NCBI GenBank assembly: GCA_035079385.1
Contig: JAVHKY010000029.1
Span: forward strand, 6,386,001-6,450,000
Source: Aspidiotus rigidus
Lineage: Eukaryota > Arthropoda > Insecta > Hemiptera > Diaspididae
DNA: 64,000 nt
Direction: 5' to 3'
Position numbers and translations under genes: made by a program. The notes beneath the pieces are model-generated. The model saw nothing but the letters and a program-made list of their open reading frames with translations. It had not been told where the DNA came from and made no database searches. This document shows positions 60,060 through 64,000 of this stretch, piece after piece. Position 1 is the stretch's first letter; every line of letters starts with the position of its first letter.

Positions 60060-60900
60060 TGAACGCAAATCTTGCTCCCTACCTGCTGTTTACTTTGTTA
60101 TCCATTATGCTGCAATATCAAGCACACTGCCTCGTCCGAGAAAAATAATTTGAAGAATACTCTCAGATGGTTGATTTCTGAAGGCTTGTGGCTCGTTTTG
60201 CGTATAATATTACCAATGTAAGATAATACAGTATACCATTACCATTATAATACCAGTATGATGCATTTGTACTTAATTTAATGGACACACTTTTTTTCCC
60301 CTTTTTTGTTTGTATGTAAACTGCCCGAAAATTTTAGCTTATATCTTATTTTATTATTTTTGCTTTTTTAACGTACTCTCGAGGTTAACCATTTGAATAT
60401 TATATTTGTGTGTATTTCGGACGTATTTCTGCTTATTGTGAGAATACATAGTCAAAAATTTTACGACTTAAATTCAAATCGCTTGAGAAAATCAGTCGAT
60501 TTTTTTTTATTATTTTAATTTATTATTATTATTTTTTCCCCTTTGTTTTTACATGCAAATGATGTCGCTGTAAATGTATTTCGTTTGTTTTGTTATGAAT
60601 GAAAGATCAATGAGAGAACGAAAAAGTATATCTATACTCAAATGACATATCGTGCGGTGGTATTTAAATTTTTTTTCTAGTACAAAAGTACATTTTGTAT
60701 AGCGTTCTTTCTAAGTTTCTATTTTGTGCCATTTTTGTAATTTTTTTTTGTTCTAATGTTGAAATTTGATATAACGAAGAAACGAATGAACGTCACTATG
60801 TACTCCCCTTCTACATAATTATCATTATTTATTTTATTACCGGGCGAATTTTTATTTTCTAAGATTTATTGAATAAAGTCTACGTTATTATTCATCATGA
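60060..60900 (+). other. trol: perlecan 3' untranslated region
   Basis: AT-rich sequence from the TGA to just beyond the AATAAA at 60872. Contains several T runs and TGTAAAT / TTATTTATT words. The transcript end is inferred from the signal, so the border is approximate. Confidence 0.6.
60872..60877 (+). promoter_or_regulatory. polyadenylation signal AATAAA
   Basis: Canonical hexamer in ATTGAATAAAGTCT, about 815 bp after the proposed perlecan stop, followed by a T/G-rich stretch (ATTATTCATCATGATGATGTG). Confidence 0.65.
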
Positions 60901-61264
60901 TGATGTGCGAATTTCATTTTCATAGGAATGCTTACTATGATAAGAAGACATATATACTGTATTTGGTGGGAGTTGTCTTCTTTCTTCTATTTTGTAAAGG
61001 AGAAGAGCCGGGTTCTCGGGCATAAGGTACCAATTTTACTGAGATTTTAAATGTCGTTTCCTATTAGTGCACAATCGTTGATAGGGGGGGGATGAAAATG
61101 AAAAACTTCCGTTTTTGAAGCCGTGGCGAGAGATGAAAGTTAGATATCTGTGACTACATCTTTTCACCGTGAAATCTGTGGGTATAAAGTACCTAAGATT
61201 TTTTACCTTGACGAAATTGAACAAAATTGTTTAGAAATACGGATTGTGTGTCGATGAATGGCCG

Positions 61265-61472
61265 TGTATAAGGCTTTTCAAGCGTTCCATATTGCATACT
61301 TATTTGCCTGATTCTTATCAATACGTTGGGCCTCTTAACATTGACCTTATGACAGATTAACACCGGAATAAAAATGAGTAATACCCATAAGATTAATGTT
61401 GGAAAGTCCACCGTATAGATAAGAATCAGGCAAATAAGTATGCAATACGGAACACTGGAAAAGCCTTGTATG
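61265..61472. repeat. hairpin MITE, 55-bp arms
   Basis: TGTATAAGGCTTTTCAAGCG onward (61265-61320) is inverted in 61418-61472 (..CACTGGAAAAGCCTTGTA). The middle holds a further weaker inverted pair (TTAACATTGACCTTATG / CATAAGATTAATGTTGG). Lies downstream of the perlecan poly(A) signal. Confidence 0.86.
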
Positions 61473-61799
61473 TCACAGCATGTTTGCAGCCACGCTGTAC
61501 AAGGCATATGTTTTCTCCAAGTTTTGTCATTTGAACCCTAGTTCGAGCCCCGCTGAAATTCCTTTATATTTGTTTTTTTTTTCTTTCTAAAATTTGTCTT
61601 TCCTTTAAACTATTTTCAATCATGTAAATTCCTCTATCTGAAAAATAATCTTTTCAACAGATTATACAATGATGTAATTTATGACGTGACGTTGTAGCTA
61701 AAGAGATTATCAGCAAAATTTATGTTACTTCTATCAATGTTTTTATGGTTTTTCCTGTGGTCTGATTCAAATGTGGACTATTAATTTATATATATGGTC

Positions 61800-61945
61800 C
61801 CCCAGACCACGAGAGAACCCATAAAAAATTGATGGAATCAACATTTAAATTAGACTCAGGCAGAAACCATATTACGTAGATTGATAGAATCAACATTTGA
61901 GTTGGACCAAACTATAAAAAAAATTGATGGAATCAATATGTTCGT
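61800..61945. repeat. tandem repeat, unit of about 60 bp
   Basis: Three copies of a unit with AAATTGATGGAATCAACATT followed by AGTTGGACC- or TTAGACTC-type sequence. Confidence 0.65.
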
Positions 61946-62239
61946 GTTAGACACAGAAGGGTTTTGTGGTCCCGTCCAATGGACGGACATCTCTGCTCGT
62001 GAACTATGAGTTATCGATACAAAAATTTTCATTTCACTTCTCAGAATATGTCTCACTCTACTCTAACATTTCAAAGTTGATTTGAATCACAAAAGTGTAT
62101 GCCTAATTTTTAACAGGGAACCTCTTTTATCGGGTGAAGGGGGAAGGTCCTTCTGAAAAAAACGATGCCCGGCCGGGAACTCAAAAATTTTTAAGTCATC
62201 CTCCTATCATAATTATATGGCTCGATGGTCGGTGTATAT

Positions 62240-63125
62240 AGTCTGAAAGATGACCCCTTCGAGTGACTAGATATCCAATGCTTCATACATCAATTGACTC
62301 GGGCCCCTTCAATGAGCCAGGTATGCAATGTATCAAACATCATAAGACTCAGAACAACCTTCCCAGGTATTCCAAGTCCCCCTTGTATCATTATCATATA
62401 AAGCTCGGAGATTGGTCCTTTTGAGCAACTAGATAGGCAACGCTTCAGACACCATTTGACCTAGCCCCTTCAATGAGCCACATATGCAGTGCTTCAAGCA
62501 TCATAAGACTCAGAATGTCCTTCTAAGGTACCCCTTGGAGCGACTAGATATGCAATGCTTCATGCACCAATTGACCTAGCTCCTTAATGAGCCAGGTATG
62601 CAATGCTTCAAACACTATACAACTCAGAACGTCCTTCTAAGGTATTCTAAGTCCCCCTCCTATCATATCTGGCTTGGTGGTCAGTGTATATAGGTCTGAA
62701 AGATGGCCCTTTCGAGTAACTGGATATCCAAATTGACTCGGGCCCCTTCAATGAGCCAGGTATGCAATGCATTAAACACCATAAGACTCAAAACGCCCTT
62801 TCAAGGTATTCTAAATCCGTCTTGTATCATATCATACATAGATATATAGCTTGAAAGATAGCCCCTTTGAGGAACTAGGTACAAAATGCTGTGTGCACCT
62901 TTTGACCGAGCCCCTTCAATGAACCAGATATGCAATGCTTCAAAAACCATAAAGCTCAGAACATTCTTCTAAAGGTATTCTTCGGAATATAGCCTCTGGA
63001 GCAACTAGATACGCGAACACCCATTGACCTATCCCCTTCATTGACTCAGGTATGAAACATTTCGAACCCTATAAGACTGGGAACATCCTTCTAAGGTATT
63101 CTAAATCTTCGTGGCCCATAAAACA
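62240..63125. repeat. tandem minisatellite downstream of perlecan
   Basis: Five to six diverged units with GAGCAACTAGATATGCAATG, CTTCA.ACACCA.TTGACCTA, GCCCCTTCAATGAGCCAGGT, ATGCAATGCTTCAAACA, CATAAGACTCAGAACGTCCT and TTCTAAGGTATTCTAAGTCC in that order. Unit length varies (about 125-190 bp) because some units lack the middle part. Confidence 0.85.
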
Positions 63126-63344
63126 GGTTTCCTGACTCCCATTGTTCAACTCCGTTAAAGAACCTGCGAGTTTTAACGGAGAACCTGTTCCATCGGGAAT
63201 GGGGAGGGGGTCGCCGGCCGAAAAAACTCGGAGCTCAACAATTTTTTAAGTTCCCTTCGCATTTTCTGCGGTTTGCACTGTTTACTCTCCCTTCGGAGTG
63301 TTCGTTTTTCGCGTTCCCTTCCTGTCATAAATAGGTCGAAGTGT

Positions 63345-63500
63345 GGGGCCCGTGATGCCACAGTTTGATGGCGTCATAGGTCAGCCTTATGACGTCATAG
63401 ATCGTTTTTTTACAAGTTCTCCTCCTATCATGTACAGTTCCAAAGTCCGGGCCCTTGACGTCATAATTTGATGCCGTCGTAGGTCAGCCTTGTGAATCTA
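63345..63500. repeat. fragment of the TGACGTCA array family
   Basis: ACAGTTTGATGGCGTCATAG, GTCAGCCTTATGACGTCATA and a later GTCGTAGGTCAGCCTTGTGA are the same phrases as in the 35-40-kb array, so that repeat is dispersed in the genome. The rest of 63126-64000 shows nothing I can name. Confidence 0.75.
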
Positions 63501-64000
63501 AATTTTTCAGATCCCACGTGCCCCATAAAACAGGTTCGTGCCACTTCTCATTTAATTCCGTTAATGAACCCGAGAGTTTTTGACATGGGATTATTCTGAA
63601 ATTTGCGTCGTGAAATCGTGAAACGAAAATGACGTCACAAGAACTTGCAAAAATTTCGACCTTCGCTACTCTGGGTCCTCGAATCCTTAGCTTTCATTAT
63701 ACTAGACCTAACAATAGCCTTCATTATGGGAGCCCTAACACACATTATACTATGATAGCCTCCATAATCTGAACTCCTTCTCACGACTGGCATAAGGAGT
63801 CTCAATAAGGAAAGACATCCATGAATGTTTATTCCAAAAGAAAGAAACATCAACATTTTTTTCCGGATTAGAATTAGGATCCGAGCGAAAATATTCAAAT
63901 TCTATACAAGGCTGTTTGAAAAACTCTCGTGTTGTTATATTCTTTGCCAAATTAAACGGCATCTATTGTTTTCCCTCACTCTTTCCAATCCTTCTAACTA

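Noticed and set aside
58218..58553. Plus-strand frame of 111 codons
   Set aside because: Produced by the 21-bp minisatellite, whose period is a multiple of three.

Overview
This is animal nuclear DNA. Genes are split by many short GT-AG introns, the repeats are metazoan types (Jockey-, R1- and I-like LINEs, Penelope-like elements, hairpin MITEs), and there is a eukaryotic tRNA gene. The main gene is a perlecan of the arthropod type (Drosophila trol, vertebrate HSPG2). An arthropod, perhaps a hemipteran-like insect, is my best guess, but the sequence alone does not fix the species.

One plus-strand gene fills the window from about 3.85 kb to 60.9 kb. I could join 67 exons (about 10.7 kb of coding sequence, roughly 3,560 residues) with compatible splice phases. 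The 5' end (signal peptide, any SEA/glycosaminoglycan-attachment region) lies outside the window. In order the protein has seven LDLa repeats (3853-7719), Ig-1 (7830-12495), three LDLa repeats (12584-13309), Ig-2 (13378-13850), three laminin IV-A domains separated by laminin-EGF repeats (13931-19024), ten Ig domains (19104-33096), a stray eleventh LDLa repeat (33622-33750), two Ig domains (41009-44395), then LG1, EGF-EGF, LG2, EGF-EGF, LG3 (44179-54165), and a ten-codon terminal exon (60029-60059) followed by a 3' UTR with AATAAA at 60872. All of this is one secreted basement-membrane protein: the LG/EGF tail and laminin-like middle bind matrix and cell-surface partners, and the Ig array is a spacer and adhesion region.

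The long introns hold most of the other biology. The 26.4-31.9 kb intron carries a full-length Jockey-type LINE rearranged by 5' inversion (twin priming), with a 13-bp target duplication at both outer ends and several frameshifts. The 33.7-41.0 kb intron carries arrays rich in the palindrome TGACGTCA, interrupted by a 2,470-bp element with 343-bp near-identical terminal inverted repeats, a 6-bp target duplication and one small gene for a double zinc-ribbon protein. This looks like a miniature of a Polinton/Maverick-type or other long-TIR transposon and is the best candidate here for something undescribed. The 46.9-52.1 kb intron carries an array with a unit of about 150 bp, a 28-bp-TIR MITE inside that array, and a second long-inverted-repeat element (50452-51875) with the same first five bases. 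An antisense tRNA-Asn(GTT) gene sits in the 45.4-46.7 kb intron. Decayed Penelope-like, R1-like and I-like retroelements occupy the 22-25 kb, 41.4-43.9 kb and 54.2-57 kb introns. Upstream (1-3852) and downstream (60.9-64 kb) I see only repeats, hairpin elements and unassigned DNA.
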